The position numbers were made by a program, and so were the translations under genes. 64,000 nt of DNA from the NCBI GenBank assembly GCA_040954595.2, contig CM082597.2:2914001-2978000 (forward strand), read 5' to 3'. This stretch comes from Balanoglossus misakiensis. Lineage: Eukaryota > Hemichordata. Below the pieces are notes generated by a model. That model was not told where the DNA came from and made no database searches. It saw only the letters and a program-made list of their open reading frames with translations. Shown piece after piece: positions 10,805-23,868 of this stretch (its first letter is position 1; each line of letters opens with the position of its first letter).

Positions 10805-13800
10805 ATGGATATATTAGGAATGTACTTCAAATTGAGTATTTTCGTGTTCTTCTTTGTAACTACAACCAGGCCTGTTAAATCTGGTAAGTATTGACTGTCA
10901 CAACTGCACTTATGCCGTTCTATGGTCACTACGCCGTACTCAATCAGTTATAGCGTCCTCGTCTTCATTTCGTTTTTTTTATTTATTACCCGATTAATTA
11001 GCGAGCTAAACTCACCAAAAACTAATAAGTTCCTATCCTTCACAAATAGAAGCTGTATACCATGCGCAATAGTCAGTAAAGCAAATACGCAACAGCTTCG
11101 CGGTCTGCTGCACGACCAGACTGATGTGACAATGAGACAAACAAACAGACAGACATCAGGCGACAATCACACGCGCGGGAACACGTTGAATTGTTTAAAT
11201 ATCTTTGTGAAAGTGAAAAACATATTAAGCCATTCACACTTAAACACTGTAAAGAAGTTTGCAAATATTGTCATCTAACTGTTCTTATTTTGATTATTTT
11301 TATGTTTTAGCATGTGACGTCAACGTCAACATCGAAGAACCAACAGTTAACGCAATCGAAAAAGACAATGTTACATTGAGGTGCACTTATCAACTTGATA
11401 AGAGTACTTGTACTCAGGTAGAATTTTCTTGGGCAAATGCTGCTGGTGACGTCATTGCATACAAGCTTAATGAACTCGCCCCCACTTATTACGATGATTT
11501 TGGACGTTTTCGACTGGTGGAAAGTGGTTTAGATCTCCACATTGAGAGCGTTGAGGTTGGGGATAATGACACATACACATGTTCTTTTGCGATCATATTC
11601 GGTGCACCTGATTCTGGTTCTGTTCAGCTAAATGTTCAAGGTATGTGTGCAATTTTATCTTCAACACAGCTTAGAATAAATTGATCTGATTAAAAAGTTG
11701 AGATAAACATGTTGCAAGATCTGTTCACCTAATCATCATCATTACTCCGTCGAAATATATAAAGTGAACAACATCAGGTTTATAAATGTCCAACGAAGTA
11801 CACAATACTGACTTACAGTACATTATCATTGAATAGGATTTGACAGATATATGCTCAAATTTCAAACACCAATGTCTTCGACATACATATACTAATATTT
11901 TACCTATGCTTACGTTAGCTGATCAACACAACATAGATCTGTATAGTCAGCATTGTTATTGTGCCAAATTTTATTTCAAGTCCAGACTAGAATTCATTTG
12001 TCAACAAAAACAATGGCAGTTACACATACAGGCTATGTCTGCCAAAATTTACCTTGGTCAAATGTCTGTCATGTTCATTCCTGTATAAAACACCTTCGGC
12101 AGACACAATTGGGGATGGTGTGATGTTTATGGTATAGTACGCATATACATTATCTATTGTCTGATTCTTGTTTGTGCAACTTGTTTTGTGTTTAGCTATT
12201 CAGGCCACAACAACTCCGCTATTTATTGTATTCGAAAATCCAGTACCACTAAGAAGCAATGCATCATTCAATTGCACATCGACGGGAATTCCGGATCCCG
12301 AATATAGATATTTAAAGGACGGGATTGAAATTCATGGGAACGACAAATATTTCTTCAGCGAAGACAGAACGCAATTTACCATTTCATCGATTGAGATTGG
12401 TGACAAGGGAAGGTATACGTGCGTTGCAGACAATACCGCCAATCAGCCGTCATCTTCATTTATAGATCTTGAAATAGTTTCCGAACGTAAGTATTAAGAC
12501 TTCATTTCAGAGTTAACTTAAACACACTTACATATTCATATTTATCATTCAACACCACCTGATGATAACAATGGACGTTGAATATTGATACGTGTGAGCT
12601 ATAAGTTCAGGGATAGTAATCATTCAAACACAGACACATTTAAAATTAACTGAATATGGGTTTTACTGTGTAACACAGGGAGCTGTTACAAGTTGTAATA
12701 CATGTATAATAACTATAATTAATCACTTTTATTTCAGGCATATTTAAAAAAAAAATCTGTCCAGAGGGAAAAAACATAAAAACACGGGGGAATAAAAAAG
12801 AAAACCCAGAAAGAAAATATGCACAACTCCAAAACTGCAGAATAAAGAAATAATACAAAGAGAAAAAAGAAATTAACATGATCTAAAAGACACAAAACTC
12901 TAAAAATACGAGATTGCAAACCAAAACACTGAGCGTCAGACATCAGTAAGATCTTGAAAAGACTATTATTATGTCCGGAAGACATTCTTCCAATTTTGTC
13001 ATTGTGCAGATTTAGTGTAATTATCATGGTTACTAATTCGACTTATTAATAAAATTGACAAATTAAACCATTAACACATTAAACACGTAGTATAAAATAT
13101 TATAAATTCACACAAAAATGTTCTCGTAAGACTGAGGCTAGTAAATTGAATTTGATTTCTTTGCTAAACAACGCACGAATCTGCATCCACCTTTTATTGC
13201 CTACATAAGTATATAATATATATTCACGTATACATAGTTTGATCAAGACTGAAAAATGTGCTTATCAATCAATAAATTATCACTGAATTCAGCTTTCTTG
13301 CAATGCATCGGATTCATGTTATCCTGTCCCATCTTTATGAAATCACTATTTGTAGTAGGTTCCATGAGATTTGTTCAATAATTCCAGATTTATAGCAGTT
13401 ATTGTTTCACCAATGTTAATGTGCTGGTTTTCGCTGATAAATTCAAGTTTATTGATTATTCATGAAAATAAATGTGGTAATTCTTATATTTGGATGTGGT
13501 TCTCCGTAATATATTTCTATAAGCCCAAAAGCTTATTACACCGTGCGTAATGATTGGTTGATACTCTGTGACATGTTATAGAATAAAAAGTACTCAATCA
13601 TTTGCTTGTATGGTTACATTTTCAGTGCAAGTGAATAGTCTGACGACCGGGGAGAAAGTCGCAATAGGTGTGTCCGCTTTTATAGTTGCAATAATTATAG
13701 CTGTCATAATAATATTCGTGTACAAATATGTTAAGGTAAGTTTACTTGGCTCACAGTCACTCCAGCGCCTATCTAGTATATCATTTCTATTTTCCATTTA

Positions 13801-14168
13801 TCTTTGTATTTTGAGGCTTCTTTACACAAATATCCTGTAGTAAAGGGTGCAATATATTGGAAATTAGCAGATTTATTCCCATGCTGGCAGCGATAGTCTT
13901 ACTCTGGTTACATAATGCAAAACCATTTATCACAACGAATAAGTTAAACATTATGCCTTGGTTTTAATTGTCGACATTGGGGTCCTGATTGTGTAGGTCC
14001 TGAAGATAAGGAACAATGTGATTATTTGCAATTAGACAACTATGTAGGAATTAACAATAATGTCTTTTTCATATGTTATGTTTTGTAGGGCAGAGGCAAT
14101 TGATCGATCAAAAGAATGGAATTACGATACAAGAGAGGAAAGCAGAAATAATAATCCGGATGTTGTGA
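10805..14168 (+). CDS. Gene A: short-tailed Ig receptor (V + Ig + TM)
   Basis: Five-exon model. Leader exon 10805-10883 (79 nt, phase 1; hydrophobic stretch LSIFVFFFVTTT). V-type Ig exon 11311-11640 (110 codons; first Cys in LRCTY, closing motif DNDTYTC). Second Ig exon 12196-12486 (97 codons; SFNC, DKGRYTC; the core Trp appears replaced by Tyr). TM exon 13626-13735 (36 codons; helix VSAFIVAIIIAVIIIFVY followed by KYVK). The tail exon is the weakest part: an acceptor at 14093 gives a 24-residue tail (14094-14168), whereas using the AG at 14088 would stop after four residues. Internal introns are phase 1, as in the larger receptors nearby. The V domain carries an N-terminal Cys-Asp-Val and an extra Cys in the first loop, shared with genes B and E. 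Predicted type I membrane protein of about 294 residues with no signalling motif in the tail; the ligand is unknown. Confidence 0.75.
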
Positions 14169-14237
14169 ATAGTGTCTCTTGCAGGCAATTAACTGAAAAT
14201 CGACACAACACGTGAAATTAGTTAATGAAGTTTTGTA

Positions 14238-14243
14238 AATAAA
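14238..14243 (+). terminator. Candidate polyadenylation signal of gene A
   Basis: A canonical AATAAA lies 70 bases after the predicted stop of gene A. Position and strand suit the end of its 3' untranslated region. Not tested further. Confidence 0.45.
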
Positions 14244-17200
14244 TCTCGTGCACGGTGTTTTACTTGCATCTGTTGAATCTGCATTATAGATGAAATTAAA
14301 GGGACACACCAATTCGGTATAACATTATAAAAGAATCTGTGTCAATAATGGTATTCTACCTCTCCGTTATATTTTTGATAAGCAGTATTCACATGCAATG
14401 CATAAAAATATGAAGACATGTTCTGGATCAGATGGACTGACTGACAGTGTTCACCAGCTTTTGTTGGCAAAGGATGTATATATGTAAACAGTCGGTGTCT
14501 TTTTGAATATGTTGTTAAGCCAATTTTAGTTATGTGTATTTTGTGTTACCTGTTGGTTCTGTTTTTTCTGTGTGTATATTTTTCTCTTCTTTTTGACGGC
14601 TTTCTACAATGCTTTGTACAATCAAAAGTTGTTTATCAAAACAAACTGAAACTTGCGTGTGTATTACATACTAGTATATTTTTCACATACACAAGCCAAG
14701 TTTCTCATTGCTGAACAGAAAATAACGGGATTTATATACAGGTCGTTCTACGTCGCAATACCACATGTGTATGTCACGTACTAAATATGTGGTTTACGGA
14801 ATTATGTTTGCGTAATTGTCAGATGTAAACAAACAAAAGGGCGACCGCTCACCATCCCTTTCGCGTGGACCTTAACCATGACATTGAATGATTGACAAGT
14901 GGCGGTCAGAGGCTGAATATCAACAAAACATTGTTTTGAATAAAATGTAGCAAAGTGATGGGGAAAACATGATTTATTGCGCAAAAAATGACAAAAAAAC
15001 TGGCTTATGCATGTGAAAAGTATATTAATAATGTTGAACAATTGATATTTTTTAAGATACTTAATTCGACCAAAGACGATGCTAATGTGATCGCCCTTGC
15101 TACTTTTCTCTTGCACATATCATTTCATGCTGGTGACGTTAAAGCCATTTTTAAACTGTTAAATGTTTCCTGTGTCTCTTTTCCACATTTTAATGATCGA
15201 TCTGATAACATTGATACATTGTGTGTAGTGTAGACATGCAACAAATGATAACTTGGACGTGTCTCATATCGTGATTGTGGGTAATATGAATGCCAAACTA
15301 CCTAACAAAAATCGGCTGATTTAATGAAGGTATTATTATGTCTTGTACATCCTGGTTGTGTATATTGTGAATATGATATTTCACACTAAATGTTGTGGTA
15401 TTATCGTGCAACTATATCAATTCTTGCACTGATACCATAAACTCATATATTTATGAGTGTAAACAAACAAAACCTGAGTACTTCCTCTCCGATTTCATTG
15501 TGAACCTATATGAAATCGGAGTTTGTTGGCCACAAAAAAAGTATGGCAAGATAAAATATATTTATTTTGTGTTATTCAACAATTCAATAAAATACAAGAA
15601 TACAACATTACATGTGAGTGGCAAGCAACTGACAAACTCGAACCGGTCTCTACCGTCGTTGTTAGGTGCGGTTAATTTATGACACTTGGTCCACATCAGA
15701 AATTAACAGCAATTTTGGACTTTAAAATTAAAGGCCTCTTGCTTTATGTTTCGATTATACGTATCTCACTGCTACGTGCATGATTTGACTTACCGATGCT
15801 CTCGTTTATATTAATGTACCTACCGTTATTTTACGTAAATCTGAGCAATTTTCAGCATTTTTGGAAGAATAGCAACTCGAGTAAAGATGCAAGCTTACGA
15901 ATGTTATTTATATATCAATTTGGTATGCGGAGTAACAATCTGATTAAAAAGCTAATGTTCTTGCAATTATGTAATTTTTCAAGCATTACCCTTGGCACAA
16001 GCAGAAATAGGTTATCATCCGACAGCACTTCTTGATTGAGCCGTCTTTGCCGCTCATGTAGTTGTGATCTGCATCACGCTCTTCTTCGAGTTGACCTGTC
16101 TTATACTCGTTTGATGCGGCTCACAACTACACTCGCAGCAATATGTACCAACCAAGAGGTAGCATAATTTGTATGATAATTTTGGCACGTACACAAGTTC
16201 AACAAACGAAATTCATTCGTTTAGGGGTGGGGTTTGAGGTACATTGGTTTAGTAAATTTCACTCTTTTACACTTATTTTGGTGACCACAATTTTCCTTTT
16301 ATGTTTTTATTGCTGAAAATCTGTTCTATTCTTCAACTACAAAACTGACAAAGTGTTTTATTAACAGCTCACGATTTCAAATAAATTGTCAAATCATTAA
16401 GAATGCCTACAGTGGTCAATTGTTTATAAATTAAACAACAAAGCAATGGCTGGAAGGGATTAGTTAACTGGGAAATTAATGTTGGGGGCGCTATCACCAT
16501 TAATTTAGCTAGGCCACTTGCGCCGGGGAATATTCTGAGCAGCTGTCTTTCGTCAGGTCTGCATGACATGAAAGAATCTACGGATTCCCTTAAACTGGCG
16601 CCCCTAACGTCAATACATTGAAGTGATTTCGTATGTTGTTTGCCCTATTATTTATAGAAATCCTCGGTTAATGTTAGACATGATGCGAGGGCAGTCGGAA
16701 AACCAATGTCGTGGGGGTGTGACGTGTGTCTGGGAATATTTGACTTAAAGGAAATTTATTGTATGTTCAAGTGTGCTTAAACGATGGCGTCCGCACCGTT
16801 GTCCCATAGTGACATTCCCCTGGGCTGCATTTTGATAGCGTCGTTGCCTCCACCTAGTCATATGATAAGAATAATGTGTTGATACTGCGTATCTAAGATA
16901 ATATGTACGTAGATAGGCGTCGATGGTTCATACGAGGGTACCCTTTGCCTGGGAAGGGATAATTTATGATATTTATCACGCGATTGATTTCAAGAGATCT
17001 ATTTTGATGCCATGCGATGTCACGAATATATCTATTTCCTTGTGATTGGTGACATATTAAATAGTCAATTAGAATCAATGATAACATGCAAGTCAGAGTA
17101 TAATATCATCATTCCTGGCCGTCTGCTATGTAACCTGATCATGATCGAGCGCCCTCTGTGTCGATAAATACAAATGCCATTTTAAAACACATCTTATTAT

Positions 17201-20200
17201 TACAATTATGTCACGTAAAGGAATAAACACTGCTAATATTATTATATTAATTACGTACATCCACAAATAATTCACGCAAGAAATTTGAACTTTGGATTCA
17301 TATAGAAATGCACGTCCACGTACCACCATGCAATTTTGCAATGTTTGTTTTGGTTGTTTTCTGGCTGTCAAGGGAACTTGCCCCACTTTGGAATGATAAC
17401 CTTGATATGAGGCTAGACTGCGATGAGACAACATGGCATCCTTCCTTGTAATAGTTTACTCATTAACACTGGGTAGATCCCGCCACTTAACTGTACCATC
17501 TGCCGCTGTTGTGATTAGACACTGTGACGACTTGTCACCTACTAGAACCACGAGTCCTGTTTTTTACACTGAACGACCTTGGCAGTCATGTTGCCTCACA
17601 CTAAGGGCAAATGAAGTAATAGAAATAATGCGATATTGGTTTGAAAGATCTGGTGCGTTAATCAAGAGAAATATACTTAAATGGTGCAGTGTGTTCTTAC
17701 TCTGTGAAATATTTGTTTTAGCCTCCCTGCAGTTCTGGACCCAACTTTGAACAGAAGACTTACATGTAATCTGAGTGCAGATATCATTTTATTTATCAGT
17801 TTATCCTGAAGACCTTTAAGCTTAAAGTCATTAATATCCAGATTAATGGAGATTTTGTACCGGTGGGTACATGTGGGACTGGTGTTAGGCTGTAATGGTT
17901 CGTCCGATTAGCGGTAACCAAGGGAACTATCCAAATTTAGCAACGACCTACTTGTGGACGTTCGTGCAAGGACACGATGAGACACTGTGGTATTTCCCGT
18001 TCAATGCATGGTTTAACCCAGTAATTTCAGACTAATCCTTCCCGTGCTTTGTACTCTTGTCGCCGTTAGATCTTAGCAACATTGATCGTCATCAGTATGA
18101 AAAAGATGATTACACGCCGGTTTGTCCTGTACTATAGGTCGGTTTTCCTATACGTACTTGGACAAACCATTTTGGCGATGACATAATTTGGAATTTAATC
18201 AATAAATGTTCTGTTTCAAGAAATATGCAGTGCCAGGCATCTGATTGCAAAATACACGAGACAGTTGCACTTCTCTTTGTATAACAGTAAAACGTCAGGA
18301 TCGATTGCTCCTTAAATTTTTTTCGCATATTTGGAAGTATGAGCCTATCCGAATGATCTTCATGACCACATTTCTATCTTCATATCAACATTGCAGACAT
18401 GACCCCACTGCTTCCCTATCATACACCAATCACTTCAGTCTATTTGTGTCTTTGGTCAGGAATCCCATAAAGATGAATATAGTGATGGTACAGGTGCCTG
18501 CGTCGTGTTGTCATGCCAAATATTTGGTAGGAAGGTTGCTGAGAATTATTATGTCAACAAAGCTTCGTTGGGTCTCTTGTAAACAGACAGAATTCTAACA
18601 GAAAATCTGTCATAACCTGATCATCATTGCGTATGTTGCTAGGACACAAAATTATCTGTTTGTGTCGTCGTTATGACTGACTATTTGAGTTAAGTCGGAA
18701 GGTAAAGGACGCACTGTTATGATGACCTCAGAAATCCCATCGACTCTTCTGTGTGGGTAAATTTGCTCAATTTTGCCATGGTGATAGACTAAACACAATT
18801 TCCCAATATGTCAAATTTATTGAATATCTGTTCCAATTTTGTGAACATCCCAATCAAATCACCTCATGATATGATAAATAATTAATCCATGGTGATACTC
18901 AAAACTGATGTAAGCTGCATGGATTAATAAATATTGTGATATTTACAAAGTATCCAAAACAGGTAGAAATTACAACACCATTTGGTGAACTAAATGAAAT
19001 TACAATGTGATAGGCAATAGTTCAATATTGAAGCTAATTTTGAATATATCAAAAATGGCTTGGGCTTGCTATGTTACTGTTTTCTACTCTGTATAAAGTT
19101 CATTTTGGGTCATGGCTATACAATCTACCGTTCAGTGTTTTATCTCATGATGCTGCAGACGTGGCGAACCCGGTTTAGAGGTCAAACGACAGACAAGGTG
19201 ATTATTGACTCGTACCATCCGATGCTAGAATTGATATCTAGTTTCCTTGTAATATGTTATATATTGTTTGCGGTGCAAACGGTGAGTGTCTAGGCTGGGG
19301 CATCCTACACTTAAAATGTACATCCAAAGTATACACCATCGATAAATTTAACGGGTTGGGCTAGTAGTGTCTGTCAAAGTTATACTGGTGACGGTTTGTA
19401 TTAATCTGACCGTCTGTGTGTGTCTATCCGTCTGTCTGTGCATCTGTGTCTCTCCCTTTCATTTTCTCTCTTCTAACTGATTGCAATTGACAACACATAG
19501 TAGTGTATATTGTCACCAGCTGAATGCGAATTCCCAAAATCTGATCTTATTTTTTTTAAATATATTCACAAATTGCCCATTGGTTTAATTTTGTCACCAA
19601 CACCAACACAGTGATGGTTTAGTAAAGTAGAGAAGAGGTCGCTTGACGGACATGATCCGTATTGATTATTAATTTCTAGTGTTATCACGCATTGCCACTT
19701 CACTCGATGAGCTACACCTGGCTAGGCCGAGGAAGGTGTCTAAATAAACAACCTTTGCTAGCAACCACGGAATTGACAGCTGGATTATCTGTTTGTCTTC
19801 GTGATAAATGACCTGTTGTCTGTTGTCTCTGAAGCCAGAAAAACCAAAAGACTATTTTTACACTCAAATACAGAACTCGCCGTTCTCCGTTTGAGGTCAA
19901 CGTATGCATCCTTTGCTCTGCTTAACTTTACAAATATTGGTTCAGAAGTGGTATTTGAGGACGCATCCATCGGATTTGGCCGTCAATGAAGCTATGACTA
20001 AAGTCATAAGTCCGATGAACCCAATACTCGATATCCCTAATACACAATTTCCATGGAAAACAGAATAAAATCAGAAAGAGGCCAAGAAGGATATAGATGG
20101 CTACATTAACCCAGACAATTCACTGAGACAGCTCTCGAACAGTGGTCTGATAAAATATTAAATAAGTAGCAAGGTGTTGCAGTGGTATTTCTGCACTAAA

Positions 20201-21870
20201 AGTCGAATTCGAAATTCCACCACAATCAACCGTTTTAATTTATATTTCGTGCCTGACAAAACACCTGACAAGGCGTGCCTTCCAACAATAACATAAAACT
20301 GTATTGAAGACTATTGAATGTCCACAGTTGGGGGGGGGGGGGGGGGGTCATTGATTTGAATTTCACGAAGACACCCGTTATCTCTAAGGGTACTTTTACC
20401 TTTGAGTGAAGGAATAGCAATGAAAAAAATAAAGTGTATATATCAATATAGAAAACACTAATTATTTGTGAAATTAGACAATTACCATTATTTATCAGTC
20501 GTATTACTAACAATTATGTCAATTCCTTATGAAAGAGCAGGGATGTACCTACATAATTATGTAGGGAGACAGTAGGAAGGAGTCTAAAGATGCGGATCTA
20601 AAATAGATATTTGTAGACAGAACGATGGTGATACAGAGAAACAAAAATAACTCAAGGAGAAGGAGACACAGTGGTGGAGAGGTGAAAAATGTTTGAAAAA
20701 GAATAAATCATTAACTTGTGTAGTATCTGGTCGTGTCCTTGGCTCCAGAACAGTCCTAACATGGAATACGTTTAACACGCGTTTGTGTGCCTATTTTAAA
20801 CTCCATCGTGCGAGTTTAATTGGAATATTATACGGAACTACGTTCTCCCATGGTCTGCACACGCATCCCGTTTCCAAAGGTCAGTGTCGCTATTGACGTA
20901 TTTTTTTCATAGTTTGTTTCCGTGTTTGGATGACCAAGCAGAATTCGGCAAGTGGCTGCCTTGACAACACTCGTCGATTCTGAATCTTTTGTTATTTTTG
21001 GTTCTGCAGCAAATGTTTGCAATAAGCGTACAGCTTTTAACAAATATAGACGGGGATATCACTGAAAAACAAGATATGCGACTCTCTTTGCTGAGTCAGA
21101 CTATAACCCAAGCTGTACACGTACCACATTATAGTACAAGTATATGTGTGCCACCTGTCTCATACACTGACTTGTGATATTTTTTTTTTTTTTTTGGGGG
21201 GGGGGGGGTGTCCGCAAACATCTTCCACGAAAGTTAGAAATATTATGTTTGAGTCTGACAAATTCTTGGTCGCATACCCACAGTCATGAGAACCAATCGT
21301 CGTAAAACTTGTGTCATTTTACGGCAACTGTTTCATGCATCAACGAGAAAATGCCGTCATTACAATATTACGTGGAAGCATCCTACAATTATGCACTTTC
21401 CCTTTGAAATCTGCCATATTTTTTATCGTGGAGAAGTAAAGGTTCCGCCTAGTGAGAATGTAAGAACCTTGCTTTGATATGACCTTCGACCCCCGTAAAG
21501 ATTTCAGTCAAACGGACAATGAAATACATTGCTTCAGACATGGTGAACAAATATCGTGTATTCCGCAAAAGCGTGGACAACGTAAGGAATAGAATAAAAA
21601 TAAAATCCACAACATGAAACCTTTGCAATATGTTTATTTCCGTATAAATATATAAGTGACCTATCGGTCAAAAGAGCTCTGCTGACTTTAACAGTGTCAC
21701 CTTGGGCAATGATATGAATACCCTAGGTTTTAATTCATAACAATTGTATTCTATTGAACAAAACCAAACATAGACATCACAAGTATTTATCCAAATTCAA
21801 CTTGATTCATTGTGCTAAAGAAAGAAAGAATTGAATCCTAAAGAACAACATCAAAAGGATGCACCAAGGT
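14244..21870. other. Gene-poor region of about 7.6 kb
   Basis: I found no exon chain on either strand. Open frames here are short and lack recognisable domains. Visible structure is limited to a homopolymer G run near 20331-20347, a T-run followed by a G-run near 21180-21210, and the recurrence near 21355 of a 31-base word also found near 10640. An imperfect inverted repeat sits at about 16055-16130. Small exons of an unknown gene could be missed. Confidence 0.45.
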
Positions 21871-22200
21871 TCTAATTTGCATATTCATGACCCCATCAAA
21901 TCCAAATTTACAAAATCAGGTAGGGGCACCATAACAAACTTCAGCTCCATTGTACATGTAGTTGTGGAGAAGAAATTTTTTTACCAAAACGTCTATTTTT
22001 AGATCTAATTTGCATATTCATGACCCCATCAAATCCAAATTAACAAAATCAGTTAAGGGCACCATAACACACATTCCAACCAAATTTCAGCTAAATATGC
22101 CAAGTTGTTTTAAAGAAGAAGATTGAAATACCAAAAGTTGACGGACGACAGACAGACGACAGACAACGGACGGACACTTATCAACCTACTGCTACAGCTC
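21871..22200 (+). repeat. Dispersed repeat with two 133-base units
   Basis: The words taatttgcatattcatgacc and ccatcaaatccaaatt occur twice, starting at 21871 and 22004. A (GACG/GACA)-rich stretch with many gacggac and gacagac words follows at about 22140-22177, and then a stretch rich in agct words. This composition is typical of tRNA-derived or other short interspersed repeats in marine invertebrate genomes; I cannot name the family. Confidence 0.55.
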
Positions 22201-22407
22201 GGCTGACACAAGTGACAGCAGAGCTAATAACTGAAAAGAGAGCTCAAACCTACAAGATAATAGTTCACATTTCAAGTATTATTTTCCCATTTTCAAGGAT
22301 GGGAAATACCTGTTTACAATATAAAAGTTGGTAAATAGGAAGGAAAAGGCTAATTTATCTTTTTTGATAATATTCTCTTAATTGGAAATTTGAAGGACCG
22401 AATAATA

Positions 22408-23560
22408 TTTCAATTCAATTCAATTTATTTTCACTTTCAATTTTTACATTGAATGGTGAAAAATGTACTGATAAAGTGAAAAAAGCAGGTAGGAAAAATA
22501 GCACTAGTCAAGTCCACCCCAGCCCCCCCCCCCCCCCATGGTGAACAGTAGAACACTTGGTTAGTAATACATACAAAAGAAAAAAAAAGTCAAACTATAC
22601 TTTTTCCTAACAAGGATTTCATTTGTTTCTTAAATGAACATTTTGACCTTGTTGAGCGCGTATTTTCAGGAAGTTTATTCCAAACCTTTGCTGCAGTGTA
22701 CTTTATGGAATGTTGGCCAGCATTACTGTTATATTTCGGAATAAAAAGATCGCCGATATCTTTTGATCTGGTATGATAAGAGTGTTGAATAGGAACGAAA
22801 TACTCTGAGAATCCTGGTGGAAGCTTGCCATTGAGAGCATCATGAACAAACAAGGAAAGTTGAAGATCACGTTGCTTGTATACATTCAAGATATGTAACT
22901 CATTAAACAATGGTGAAGAGTGTGCAAGACGGTCTGATCCCGCCAATACATGTACAATTCTTTTCTGTGTGAGAAGTATTGGCCTCAAAAAAGATAAATA
23001 AGTATTTCCCCAAGTTTCTATAGCATAGGAAATGTGTGGAAGGATAAAACAGTAAATATAAATTCTGGAACTTGACTTTCATTAGATAAAATCTGTATAC
23101 ATATCAATGATGAACAGTGTAGCCAAAAATGACAAGATTTTTCCTCGAAATTTGCATAATACGCTTGTTAACATGAAGTTCACAATAGCTAAATGATTCT
23201 ATGCAAAAACTGAGTAATGCACACTCAAATTTCGGGTCCATGTGGACAGAGCAAACTTTTCTTTCTTTTCTCACCCGCTAAATATATAAAAAAACTTATT
23301 AAAACCCATAAATCAAAAATCAAATTCCCCAACACGTCATACCGGTAAACATGATTCTGTGAAATCAATGTCCAATCGACAGAAAATAAATCCTGCAATA
23401 ACATCCCCTTGAGGCACTGCATGTAAATGTACTTTCAAACTTTCAAGTCTTGATTTATTTAAAATAAAAATTACTCTTGAATATATGTTTACAAAACCAT
23501 TAGTTCTAAATTTTATGTTTTGTATCAAATACCTATAAACGTATATCAATATGTATGTAT
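22408..23560 (-). mobile_element. 5'-truncated, decayed non-LTR retrotransposon (LINE)
   Basis: Read on the minus strand. A palm-domain relic at about 23549-23337 contains an AVPQGDVIAGFIF block like the (G)VPQGS..GP..F motif of LINE reverse transcriptases, in a different frame from the rest. The C-terminal part at about 23070-22590 reads FILPHISYAIETWG and continues through LNGKLPPGF, YHTRSKD and AAKVWNKLPE, a pattern typical of the C-terminal region of CR1/L2-like elements. The element ends at about 22408 with an AATAAATTGAATTGAA tail, a short TTGAA-type microsatellite like that ending many CR1/L2-like LINEs. Frameshifts and stops show that it is dead. It lies just downstream of gene C. Confidence 0.8.
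22524..22540 (+). repeat. Homopolymer C run
   Basis: A run of about 15 C within the 3' part of the LINE relic. Homopolymer G/C runs also occur near 20331 and 21197. Their exact length may be unreliable in the assembly. Confidence 0.6.
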
Positions 23561-23868
23561 AAAATTAGAAAAATAGTGTAAATGTACTTATATCATTCGT
23601 CCCAATAGTTAAGACATGTTCGATACTACTTCAACGTAAATATTTTACGAGGAAGAACACCACTGCTTAATTTTCATCGTAGTTTCTAGAAATATTTAAA
23701 ATTTCAAATACAAAAAAATATTTTGTAAACAATATAAAATAAGCAATCAAAATTGAATAGTTTGTCTGGTTACATTGCAATGCATTGTCATTAAGCAAGC
23801 ATCTCTGCTATACTAAACTGTTCAGTGATTTGCTTGAATATATGGGCGTCCACAATATCAGCTGACAT

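Noticed and set aside
19712-19989. Overlapping open frames on both strands near 19.8 kb
   Set aside because: No recognisable protein and no exon neighbours.
20331-20347. Poly-G run as a functional element
   Set aside because: Homopolymer runs of this kind are common and their length is error-prone; no other structure supports a function.
22590-22988. 133-codon open frame read as a host gene
   Set aside because: Its motifs are those of LINE reverse-transcriptase C termini and it is followed by a TTGAA-type tail, so it is assigned to a dead retrotransposon.
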